From Larix sibirica (Eukaryota; Streptophyta; Pinopsida; Pinales; Pinaceae), in the NCBI GenBank assembly GCA_004151065.3, contig NWUY0300030407.1, positions 20,422 through 34,467 on the forward strand: a DNA stretch of 14,046 bases. The letters run 5' to 3'. Of this stretch, positions 1-8,690 are shown piece by piece (the stretch's first letter is position 1; the number at the start of each line of letters is the position of its first letter). The position numbers and the translations under genes were made by a program. The notes below the pieces were generated by a model, which had not been told where the DNA came from, ran no database searches, and worked only from the letters and a program-made list of their open reading frames with translations.

Positions 1-566
1 AATGTATATGGGCCAAAAACCCCAGAGTAACTAGAACTAGTGCGGTTACTCAGCCAACCCTGCCTGCCGTAGTCGAAAGCTGCTCCACTTACTTCTGGCC
101 GCTTTGCTAGGCCACTCGTGGCTCACACACCCTTCTAACAGCCGTAGTCTTCATGAAACGGTTATAACTGCATCGTGGCATGTCACTTTCCGCCCCTCTG
201 GCCTTCCTGTTGCTGTCGACCCGTGGCTTAGCTTCTAACAGTTTTCCGCCACTCTAACTAACAGGTCGCTATCATTTGCCTCCACGCCACTCCTTACCCA
301 ACTTCCGGGAATCATGGAGTCGCTTACCCAAAACAAGTCACTTTCATGTACTCGACCTTTCCTTATACTCTTTGCCCAAAATAGCTGCTATGCATCAGCA
401 AAACTATGCTGTGCCTCGACTTCGCACTGCTCGCTGCACTTATCTGACTTCATAATATGAACTGCGCCATTGACAAAACTGTGCCTCATGAACTTCACAG
501 TATGAATTGTGCAACTGTCAAAACTATACTTCATCAAAATTGTGCCAACTTGGGCCATGCCCAACA
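1..566 (-). mobile_element. Partial LTR of an LTR retrotransposon (minus strand)
   Basis: Read on the minus strand, this stretch starts with TGTTGGGCATGGCCCAAG immediately after a purine-rich tract, which is how a 3' LTR begins in Ty1/copia and Ty3/gypsy elements. The TG start and the short palindromic beginning fit an LTR. No coding potential is visible on either strand. Near the left edge, the minus strand reads CCCATATACATT, which could be a weak TATA region, but that is inference. The CA end of the LTR is not seen, so the repeat probably continues beyond the window. No primer binding site, TSD or second LTR is present here, so superfamily cannot be assigned. It could instead be an unrelated non-coding repeat. 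Confidence 0.42.
446..534. repeat. Imperfect tandem repeat, about 44-45 bp unit, two copies
   Basis: Positions 446-489 and 490-534 align along their whole length, sharing the blocks ACTTCA, TATGAA, CAAAACT and TCAT, with scattered substitutions and one-base gaps. A looser third relative may lie just upstream, around 398-425. The repeat lies inside the candidate minus-strand LTR, close to its TG end, where LTR U3 regions often carry short repeated blocks. Confidence 0.6.
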
Positions 567-580
567 CCTTTCCCCCTAAA
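567..580 (-). other. Candidate polypurine tract
   Basis: On the minus strand this reads TTTAGGGGGAAAGG and is directly followed by the TGTTGGGC start of the candidate LTR. A polypurine tract at this position primes plus-strand DNA synthesis in LTR retrotransposons. The sequence and its abutment to a TG dinucleotide are seen; the function is inferred. Confidence 0.42.
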
Positions 581-705
581 AAACCCCAAAAGTTAAATTA
601 ATCCAATTTTTAACTCACTCAAGTACAAGTAATTTTGTACCACAAGTTAAGATACCATTAAACTTATAAGAAACCATCAATGTTTCCTTGGATCACGGTC
701 CTTAG
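581..705. other. Non-coding stretch between the LTR and LINE A
   Basis: An AT-rich segment with no reading frame. If the LTR call is right, its left part is the 3' non-coding end of that element's internal region, on the minus strand. The right part may be the remnant of the LINE A 5' end: the ORF1 frame has a stop at 703-705 and no in-frame ATG follows it until 985. The exact boundary between the two elements is not visible. Confidence 0.4.
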
Positions 706-2363
706 CCACATATAAGAGCTTCTTCCTCGGGCTGTGGGGTTGTTACTCATCTTGGAGATGCTAAGGATCCCCTTCTTTGTGAGGAGGCTCGAGGGACATA
801 ATACTCTTCTTCGAAACTGGCAGCTAGGTTGGTAATTCTAGAGGGAATTGGACTTGTGGCATTAGGGGATGAGAGTGAAGCTCATCTTCCACGTTCTGGT
901 GGAGGTCTATCTTGGAGTAAGGGGGAGTCTGCTCGTCAAAGTTGAGCCCTCAAGGCTTTAAAAATCCGTCAAGAGGAGGTTGATATGACCCTGGGTAAGG
1001 AGGTTCAGCTCGGTCGGGTGATGAGTTTCTCTATGTGTGTCTTAGTGGGTAAGGTGTGTTTTATGAAGATGAGCTGCATTGAACTCGTGGCCTAGGTCAT
1101 CACTAACTGGAAACCTTTGTTGGGGTATAGCCCGAGAGTCCACATTCTGACCAACCACTAGATTTGCTTCCACTTTGTGGATGAAGAACACGCCACACAC
1201 ATTTTAACTCGCCTGTGGATTTTCAGGAAAGGAACCCTATGCCTAAAATGGTGGCATCCAGACTTTAACCCTCAGACAGAACAATTTCGGAGGAATCATT
1301 TCTGGGTCTTGCTGAAGGGGTTCCATCTAGAACTATGGTCTCGGGAGATTTTCAAAGCAGTTGCAAATCACATTGGTAGCTTTATCTTCTTCGACTAGAA
1401 GTCTCTCTTCCATGAAGACAAGCGTACTGCTTGTGCCTTAACTGAGATAGATGTGGAGGTGGGGCTTCTGGATGAGATTTCTATAAAATGGGGAGGGAAG
1501 GTTATAAAACAACCCCTCAACTATTGGCAGACCCCTTTCCGGTTCCATGCTTGTGGAGCTGCGGGTCATTTGACCAGATGTTGATTGTATCGGCTCAAGC
1601 CCTAGAGACTCGGGGAGTTAACCTACTTATCGAGGCATTTAAAGGGAAATCGAACTCGGGGGTTTTGGAAGAGATTCCCTCTCAAAGGAAGGTCAAGCTC
1701 ACCAACTATGGAATCTCCTCAACTCTAGAAGACTCTTCACTCTTGGGTAAGTTAAAACATCTCCTCCTAGAATTTTATGATTCTTTAAATGCAGTTGAGG
1801 TCCACCTTTTAGAGGAAGTTGAGATACATCATCTCTTTGGTCTTAAGTTTGATGAGGCGGGATCTTCTAAGTTGGTAGTCACTGGCCCGAGTGAATTGGC
1901 TTGTGGAGATCTGGTGGTGGGTGGTGAAATCCCTTCAGATGGTCTGTTCTTCTCGGTTGTTCCCTTTGGGGGGGGTGAGGGTATACCTAGTATAGCTCTC
2001 AACTCCTTGGGGGAGAATGAGTTCCTATTATTTGATTCTCAGATCTTGAGTGGAGAGGAATCTTCCCTAGCCTCGCATAGGTTCCCTTCTTACTCTCTCG
2101 GTGAAGGGAACGAGGTTCATCTTCAATCCTCTAAGTCCCAGTTGCACTGTGGGGGGTTCATGCAAGAACCATTGCCTATTCACTCAGGTTATAAGATAAA
2201 AAAGGATTTACAGGATACCCAATCCCCAAATACAAATGTTATCCTTTGTAAGAAGAGTGGAGGTCATAGGAGGAAGGTCCAATCTAGTCTGTCTCGAGGA
2301 GAGATAGTGAGTCCTGTTGAAGAAAATCCACTTAACCTTCCACTCTCTACTGGCGTTTCTTAG
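706..2363 (+). pseudogene. LINE A ORF1 remnant (DUF4283-like domain plus CCHC zinc knuckle)
   Basis: The 5' two thirds, 706 to 1581, reads in a single frame. It shows the DUF4283 pattern: VLVGKV near 1030, LKWWHPDFNP near 1240, then HIGSFIFFD and LTEIDVEVGL before a zinc knuckle at about 1540-1581 (FHACGAAGHLTRC). In-frame stops lie at 799 (TAA), 943 (TGA), 1093, 1159 and 1396 (all TAG). The zinc knuckle has lost its first Cys (now Phe), and its last Cys is misplaced by one residue, beside the frameshift. After a TGA at 1582 the reading continues in another frame to a TAG at 2361-2363, giving a Ser-rich, acidic, low-complexity tail of about 250 residues. Such proteins bind LINE RNA. No ATG is found at the expected start, so the true N-terminus is unknown. 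The DUF4283 and zinc-knuckle assignment is from motif pattern only. Confidence 0.8.
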
Positions 2364-2433
2364 GATTCTCAGGAATTTTGTACAATGTTTTTGGGCCTCT
2401 TAGAGTAGAGCTAGCCTTGCCTCAAGTTACTCA

Positions 2434-3401
2434 ATGATTAGTCTCTCCCTCAATGTGCATGGGGTTGGGGGAAACCTAAAGAACTTGGCCCTCAAATGTC
2501 TTTTTGGTTCGGTTTCTCTAGATGTAGTGCTCTAACTAGAGACTATGGTCCTCAGATCTAAAGCTTGTGATTTTGTTTTGAAGTTGCTTCCATCTTGAGA
2601 TGTTTTCTTGGTGGATACAGATTGACTACCAGGGGGGCTATTGTAGCTTGGAACCCTAATAGGGTCGTATTGTGCCCTTACATGACTTGTGCAGGTATAA
2701 TGCTTGAGGGTCGCAGTAGAAACTTAAACCATGAGGTCCGCATACTAAACTTTTACGGGTCGTATTCTGGGAGGCAGGAATTTTGGAATACTGTTGAAAG
2801 CAATGGGATTCTGAATCACTCCTCCATTATTCTAGCTAGGGACCTAAACTTTACTATCTCGGCTAGAGATATTTGGGGCACTCATGCCCGCTTGCACCCA
2901 ATGGCTCCTTGGTTCCAAAACTATATTGAAGAAGTTAATCTAATGGATGTTGAACCATTCCCACCAATCCCTACTTGGAGGAATGGAAGGAGTCATGAAG
3001 AACGAGTCACCAAATGCCTAGATAGATTCCTAGTGGCAGAATATTTCCTTAAATTGGTGGACAAATATAAATCCTGGGTTGAGAATGTGGCAATCTCCGA
3101 TCATATGCCAATCATGTTGAAGATGGAACAAGATTCATATTGGGTCGGATTACCTTTCAAATACTGCCACTTTTGGCCTGAGGATTTAGATTTATTCTTG
3201 TTGGTTAGATCCAAGTGGTTGCAATTAAAAAGGAATGCATCAGGGAATTGGCTAAGCCATTTTCTGGTGCTGCTGCGAACTCTCAAGGTATTTGTGTCAA
3301 ACTGGATTAGGAATACAAAGTTTAATCAGGGATTGGAATTGGCTAGGATTGAAGACACTATCAATCATATTTATAAGGCCCAGGGTGCGAGGGTCGTACC
3401 A
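2434..3401 (+). pseudogene. LINE A ORF2, endonuclease part
   Basis: An ATG at 2434 opens the typical start of a plant L1 endonuclease (exonuclease-endonuclease-phosphatase fold), which nicks target DNA to prime insertion. Stops occur at 2533 (TAA) and 2596 (TGA, where Trp is expected). A frameshift near 2622 moves the reading into the frame that runs to 3401. In it are the strand INAWNP-like block (IVAWNPNRV), DLNF at 2841-2852, LDRFLVAE, and the catalytic SDH motif, with Asp at 3099 and His at 3102. The Gly expected just before DLNF is Arg. The ATG is 70 bp beyond the ORF1 stop, unlike the overlapping junction of LINE C. Residues before about 2622 belong to a different frame from the rest, so no single ORF covers the domain. 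Confidence 0.85.
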
Positions 3402-4690
3402 TAGATGGTTTTAGCTCTCCTAAAGAGTCTGGAGCATGATAAATCAACGATCTTAAGATGCGATGAAGAGGATTGGCGACTTAAAAGTCGGGCACTGTGG
3501 ATTTCTAAGGGTGACAAAAATTCAATTTTTTTTCACAAGTTCGCTGCTTTTAGAAGGAATAATAATTCCCTTTGGGAGATAACCAAACCAATTACGAACA
3601 ATATTTCTTCTCAATTGGGTCTTGAAGCGACAACAACTCATCACTTTGAAGGTATTTTCAAAAAATCTGATCAGTCTAATCTTGAAGCACAATTTAAAGT
3701 GTTACATTGTATGCCTCACATGTTTACTGAATAAAATTGTGGGGAGATTGGTCACCCATTCTCTCTCACTAAAATTGAATAAATTTTGTAAAACATTATG
3801 GCCAAGGACAATAGTCGTGGCCCATATGGGTGGAAGGCAAAAATTTTCTTGCTTTTTTTTTTTATCTAATTGGACCGGATACCCCCCAATTTGTTGAAGC
3901 ATCCCGTATCACTAGTTCTGTTCTGGGTAATGTAAATGAAACCTTCCTAGCACTCATTCCGAAGTGCTCTTTTCCTGCTACCTTCAACGGTTTTCACCCA
4001 ATTTCATTGTACAACCTCATTTATAAAATCATTGCAAAAGTTATTTCAAACAAGTTGAAGGTTGGGATCTCTAATGGAATCTCAAAAGAATAGTTTGGTT
4101 TTCTTAATCAGAGGAATATTTTTTATGCTATTGGGGTGGCGCAAGAGACCCTACATTCCTTGAAGACTAAAAAGATAAGTGCCCTGGTCCTTAAAATTGA
4201 CTTGATAAAAGCATACGATCAGGTGGATTGATTCCCCATGCACTTACTTCTCCTTAAGGCAGGTTTGAGTTATGAAATTACACAATGGATTATGGGATGT
4301 GTAACATCTACAAATTTTGTAGTGTTGGTAAATGAAATCCCATCCTCCTTTCTCAAGAGCTCTGGGGGCTTATGATAGGGATGTCCCTTGTCACCTCTCT
4401 TATTTATCATTTTCAGTTAGCTGATCGATCAAGCGAAGTAGGAAAGAAAAATAAAAGGAATTGAGGTATTAGCATCTCCTCATATCACTCAAATACATTT
4501 TGTGGATGACGTTCTTCTTTTTGGTATTGGATCGGTTGAAGAGTGGAATTCCTTCAAGGACATTCTTCAAGTCTTCTGCAGTGCCTCAGGTATGGAGATT
4601 AGTTCATTTAAATCTACTTTGCACTAGAATGAAATGGATGAGGAAGACTTGGAACAAGTTCGATGCTTTTTCCCTTCCCTGTGCAGCATA
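3402..4690 (+). pseudogene. LINE A ORF2, reverse transcriptase part
   Basis: This continues the endonuclease frame after a TAG at 3402. The block WRLKSRALWISKGDKNS near 3465 and a damaged DKSPGPDGW-type finger motif (DNSRGPYGW, from 3807) identify the L1 RT linker and fingers. Stops lie at 3732, 3780 and 3789. A run of eleven T (3853-3863) coincides with a frameshift. In the new frame are motif A KIDLIKAYDQVD (catalytic Asp at 4199, then TGA at 4229 for Trp), motif B GL**GCPLSPLLFII, where the two stops replace Arg and Gln, and motif C FVDD (Asp codons 4505 and 4508). The catalytic aspartates are therefore still present, but the enzyme cannot be translated. Another frameshift lies at about 4660-4680. 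Confidence 0.88.
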
Positions 4691-5729
4691 TTGACAACGT
4701 GATTAAATATCTTGGGTTTTACCTGAAGGAAAAAAATAGCATTGCGAGGAGTGGAGATGGTTGATAAAAAAGATTGAGAAGCGCACTAATAACTGGTGTA
4801 ACCGTTGATTGTCTTTGGGGGGCAGGTTAACATTACTAAGATAAATTTTATCCAATATTCTTGTGTACTGGTTATCAATGGCTAGGGTTCCAAGATCCAT
4901 TCTAAATCAAATCAGACATAAATTATTCAATTTCCTGTGGGTGGGGAGTAGCTCCCACAATGGGATTCATTTGGTAGCATGGGATAACATTTCTCTTCTG
5001 AAGGAGTTCAGAGGGTGGGGCTTAAAAAATGTCTTCTGGTTTGGAAAAGTACTTGCAATGAATAGATTATGGCGGGGATTGACTGGTAAAGGATTGTGGA
5101 GTAAAGTTATAAGGGAAAAATACTTAAAAAATCTCTCAGTCATTGAATGGATCAGGATGCTTAATAAAAAGGGAGGCTAGTTGTCTAATTCATGGATCAG
5201 TCTGATAGAGGATTTCCTTAGCTAAATGGGAGGATGTTTTGGATTCTTTGGGAATGGATTTCAAGTCCGCCTTGGGACCGATCCTCTTTTAGGCGGAGTG
5301 GAGGGCCTTTTTTTATCTCCTCGGACATTATAGTTCTTGCATTCTAGATGTCTCTACTATTTAAAACATGTCAAGGGAGCTAATGTTGTCTCGAAAGGGA
5401 CCAATTGCTGGTATACTTCCTCGAAGTTGTCCTTAGACAATTAGTGTGCAAGAGAGTGAATCGGATATGTGGAAGTATTGAACCACTATGGTATTATACT
5501 GAACAATACATATGCCACTGTCTATTGGTCTTGGAACGGTGCAAACGGTAAAGTGGATGTAAATTTTTCCTACACCTCCATAGTTTTTGGAAATTATGAA
5601 AAAAGGACTAAATGGTGGTACAAGCTCCTCTGGAAATGGAAGGAACCTCTGAAAATCTTATGCTTTGGGTGGATGGAATTGGTAAATAAAATCCTGACTC
5701 GAGATAATTTTGAAAATTGAGGGGGAATT
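4691..5729 (+). pseudogene. LINE A ORF2, thumb/linker and start of zf-RVT
   Basis: The text IKYLGFYLK (about 4702) and, one frameshift later, WRWLIKKIEKR and VYWLSMARVP are the post-palm thumb region of plant L1 RT. The frame from 4743 to 5729 contains stops at 4806 (TGA), about 4839 (TAA), 5178 (TAG) and others. It ends with WWYKLLWKWKEPLKILCF and VNKILTRDNFEN, the N-terminal half of the zf-RVT zinc-binding domain (5616-5720). The Cys/His half is missing because the element breaks at about 5720-5730. The weakest part is 5180-5460, where only scattered LINE-like residues survive. Confidence 0.8.
5719..5729 (+). other. Purine-rich tract at the LINE A / LTR boundary
   Basis: GAGGGGGAATT directly precedes TGTAATGTACCC. 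It looks like a polypurine tract, but the sequence after it carries a primer binding site 790 bp later, so this LTR is better read as a 5' LTR. The tract may simply be LINE A coding sequence (Gly-Gly-Ile) at the breakpoint. Both readings are possible. Confidence 0.25.
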
Positions 5730-6518
5730 TGTAATGTACCCAAAACCCCTATTAGGCACACTAACTCAAACCTACAGCTTGGACAAACATGATGCAGGGT
5801 TGAAACACTTACAAGGATACAAATAAGGTGGAATCAAGGTCAATACTTTGACAATTGCACTTTCAGGAGTCCGTCATGCATGGGAAGATTTCTTTGGTAG
5901 AGCCAAAGCTATCAATGCACATTCCCCAAGGACTTCTGTGGAAAATCCACTGCTTCTGGTGCATTAATGGAAGTAATCAAACCTTAGGTAAGCCTAATTG
6001 ACTTCCACCAACCTAATATAGACTCAATATGACTTGGAAACAAAGGTTTAATAGTGAAAATTTCATTTAGTTGCAAAGGGGCGAGACTTGGACTAGTAAA
6101 GGTAGAGATTTCCAAATAAATTCAAATGGCATCCAATGCTTCCTAATTTCTGTTCTAGAGACATGGATGGGATGTAATACATCTAAATTGACTAACATGA
6201 CCTTCAGATAAAAAATAAGTAGAACACTTGACAGTTAAAAATATTCAACACAAGAAACTAGTTGAATTTTCCTCACCAGGGCACAAACCTTGAAAACAAT
6301 GGATTACAAGCAACAATAAATAATCCCAAATTCTGCAATACACATCATGGATGAATATAAAAACATGAATTTATACTATATCAAACTTTATTCAGAAATT
6401 TAGAGCAGCAATTGATTGTATACTGAATCCAAAATTACATAATGCCCACAATCCTTAAGATCTTACAACATTGAAGTAGGAATATTGTATCTGAGAATGA
6501 AAGAAAGAAATTTCACCA
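5730..6518 (+). mobile_element. Candidate 5' LTR of an LTR retrotransposon
   Basis: The segment starts TGTAATGTACCC and ends TTTCACCA immediately before a primer binding site, giving TG...CA ends and a length of about 789 bp, normal for a plant LTR. A TATA-like TATAAAAA lies at 6356-6363, about 155 bp before the right end, where an LTR promoter would sit. No ORF is visible. There is no second copy of this LTR in the window, so it is a solo or truncated copy, and the boundaries are set by motif only. It interrupts or abuts LINE A. Confidence 0.45.
6356..6363 (+). promoter_or_regulatory. TATA-like box in the candidate LTR
   Basis: TATAAAAA sits about 155 bp upstream of the candidate LTR end. 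Position and sequence fit an LTR promoter of an LTR retrotransposon. The surrounding DNA is AT-rich, so a chance match is quite possible. Confidence 0.25.
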
Positions 6519-6532
6519 TTGTATCAGAGCCA
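6519..6532 (+). other. Primer binding site, tRNA-iMet type
   Basis: TTGTATCAGAGCCA matches the complement of the 3' end of plant initiator tRNA-Met (TGGTATCAGAGCCA) at 13 of 14 positions. It lies right after a CA dinucleotide. In LTR retrotransposons this site anneals the tRNA that primes minus-strand synthesis. A match this good is unlikely by chance in a window this size. The downstream gag start is not recognisable. Confidence 0.6.
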
Positions 6533-7499
6533 TGGGTAGGAGAACATAATAACATCTCACTGGAGGTGCATGAACAATATGGGGCTCTTACTCAACTCGA
6601 AAATCAAGAAATACAAAGATAGATATGAACAAGTGCGTTCTTCAACACTGAAACCCTTAGATATGGTAAAATAACCATATCTTGGTCATCTAGACATCCT
6701 TTTCGATGAGAAAAAATGTGTTTCCCACTGGAAATGAAGCTGCAGACACAATGGATAGGCCTTAAGGTCTAGAAATGCTCAGAATTTTCGAAACCAAAAT
6801 CACCATTTCGGCCTTCCCACACTGGTTCCACTAATTAAATTGATTTGACCACACAACATAATCCAAACACCTGGATCTGAAGAAAAGAGTAGTGAATATG
6901 AATTTGCAGCTCCAAAATGAAACCTTATCATCTGTGAAAGGACAATAAACAACTGCTTGAATATCTATGAAAAGGACTGGATGTCCTTCTCCTCAATCAC
7001 CAATTGGAATGCTAGGAAACACTCCAACTAGTTACTGTATGCAAAGGCGCACATCACCCAATGCAAACCAGTAGCACATCTACCAGGTTGTGAGAAGCAT
7101 GAAGCTCTCCAATAAAAATGAAAAATGTCCAAAATATGTGAATGGGTGTGTTCAAGCTTCTTTATTAACCTCTGTTAGCTTTTCTGCCACCCTTTTTGGA
7201 CTCACCATTGAGGAAATTCGAACCATAGGTTCAATGGATGTTTCTTTGGCAAGTTGATTTTTCCTTGGACCTACATGTCTTCATGAATTCACCCTCCTTA
7301 TCTAAAATTAGCCTCTGGAGATTTTCTTCTTTTGCTATTCTTCCTTGAGCCTTATCTCTCAAAATCAAGAAACTCCTATCTTCACCACTTTTCTGTTGCT
7401 TTTCTTGCTTTTGGATGCTTTTTATCCAACGTTTTCTAAGGAGAAAACCCATCTCCCTTATCCTCATCCTATGTGCCCTCTTGGGCCACCTTATCCATT
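6533..7499. other. Unrecognised stretch after the primer binding site
   Basis: About 970 bp with no convincing gene. If the LTR call is right, this is the decayed internal leader region of that element. The plus strand has no gag-like frame. On the minus strand, 7231-7467 is open for 78 residues and encodes a Lys/Arg/Glu/Gln-rich, probably helical peptide. It matches no family I recognise, and it runs opposite to the LTR orientation. Just past its 3' side the minus strand reads ATGGTGAGT near 7206-7198, which resembles a splice donor, so a captured host-gene fragment is one possibility. I do not assign a function. Confidence 0.35.
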
Positions 7500-7634
7500 G
7501 ACACCTAATAAATAAATATTACAATTATTAAATAAAAAAATTTTAGGCCCACCATAAATTATTTATTTACATAAGGTAAATTGAATCAAAATTAACCCCC
7601 CTTGGTAATTTATTTAATTATTTTCCACTAGGAC
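7500..7634. other. AT-rich segment before the LINE B junction
   Basis: A strongly AT-rich stretch with short repeated blocks such as AATTTATTTAATT and ATAAATTATTTATTTA, and one C-run at about 7597-7602. No ORF or RNA gene is visible. It may be the far end of the interrupted LTR element or the target DNA of LINE B. Confidence 0.35.
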
Positions 7635-7635
7635 N
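7635..7635. other. Ambiguous base (N)
   Basis: The only non-ACGT base in the window. It falls exactly at the boundary between the AT-rich segment and the first recognisable codon of LINE B, which makes an assembly join or gap closure plausible here. Confidence 0.95.
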
Positions 7636-8690
7636 CAATGCATTTGACCGTGTCAAGCACTCTTTTCTCCTTAAAATCATGACACGCTTTGGATTTGAAG
7701 AAACCTTCATCAGCTGGATCTCAACGTGCATAAGCAAACCTTGGATAGCTCCCCTAATTAACGGTCGTCACATGGACTTCTTCCAAGCCACGCATGGCAT
7801 TAGACAAGGCTACCCACTTTCCTCTTTCCTGTACATCATCCTAGCAGATTCACTCAGTCGAAAACTGAACCATGAAATGACCATCGGCTCCCTCCCTAGC
7901 CTCTATTTGACTCATAATTCCCATCCCCTCAATAACACCCTTTTTGCCGATAATTCTCTATTAATTGGCGGAGCTTCTTCCATCCTTGCTCGAAAATTCA
8001 AGTGCAACATGAATTCGTATTGTAACGCATCCGTAGGCAAGATCAACCTGCAAAAAAGTGCAGTCTGCTGCTAGAATTTAAACAATCACATTGCAGCCAA
8101 AATCAGCAGAATCCTTGGCATAAAAGTCCACAACCATTGGGACAAATTTTTATATCTAGGCCTCCCAATCACTTATGGAAACGCAAATTCTAGAAATTGG
8201 AAGGACACAATCAACAAAATCAAAATCAGAATCAGAAGATGGGGAGGGCATTGGCTCAGCAAGGCTGGAAAACTAATCTTAGTGAAATCCGTCCTCTCTG
8301 CACTACCTATCTACCAATTCTCCATCCTCCTAGCTCTAAAAGGAGTTCCATATCAGATTAGTAAATTACTGAGAGATTTTCTTTGGTCTGGCGAAAAAAA
8401 TAATGAAAACAAAATACACCTAGTAAATTGGGAAACCATAAAGCAGCCAAAATCTTCGGGAGGCCTTCAAATCCGTGATCCATTCCAAGCAAACTTGGCA
8501 TTGGGTGGCAAACTTCTCTGGAAAATTCTGCATAATAAGCATCATCGAGTTAGTCAAGTGCTCAGAAAGAAATATTTACATGGGGACAATCTAAGATGTC
8601 TCGATCGAAAGCCAATCTCCAAAGGCTTACATTTGGTCACTATGCAAGGCAGCTTGGGAGTTCTTTTCAAAAATACTTTATTGGGTACCT
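7636..8690 (+). pseudogene. LINE B ORF2 remnant, reverse transcriptase palm and thumb
   Basis: One frame runs from NAFDRV (motif A, 7637) through HGIRQGYPLSSF (motif B, near 7790) to motif C at 7943-7954. Motif C reads FADN: the second catalytic Asp codon (7952-7954) is AAT, Asn, consistent with a single G-to-A change, so the RT would be inactive even without stops. The thumb follows with KFLYLGLPI, WLSKAGKLILVKSVL and RDFLWSGE. The only stop within this frame is TAG at 8072. A frameshift near 8665-8690 then leads into the next segment. Residues upstream of motif A are absent. Codons are well preserved compared with LINE A, suggesting a younger insertion. Confidence 0.9.

Larger units (their letters stand above)
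706..5729 (+). mobile_element. LINE A: degenerate L1-type non-LTR retrotransposon, 3' end missing
   Basis: Two consecutive reading frames on one strand form a plant L1 element. ORF1 has a DUF4283-like domain and a zinc knuckle. ORF2 has an apurinic/apyrimidinic-type endonuclease, a reverse transcriptase, and the start of a zf-RVT domain. At least four frameshifts and more than a dozen in-frame stops make it non-functional. The element stops abruptly inside the zf-RVT region, where sequence resembling an LTR begins, so the 3' UTR, A tail and target site duplication are absent. The 5' end is also unclear, so the element could be full length or slightly truncated on that side. Confidence 0.85.

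Noticed and set aside
1488-1587. ATG 1488 as the start of a separate protein
   Set aside because: The same bases in another frame encode the end of the DUF4283-like domain and the zinc knuckle, so the start of this frame is a shadow. Only the part after about 1585 is true ORF1 tail.
2595-2621. TTG-initiated start of the open frame at 2595
   Set aside because: The first residues come from the wrong frame. The endonuclease text before about 2622 is in the frame of ATG 2434, and the two are joined only by a frameshift.
6519-6540. tRNA gene fragment
   Set aside because: Only the 3'-complement of initiator tRNA-Met is present, with no cloverleaf around it, so a primer binding site is the better reading.
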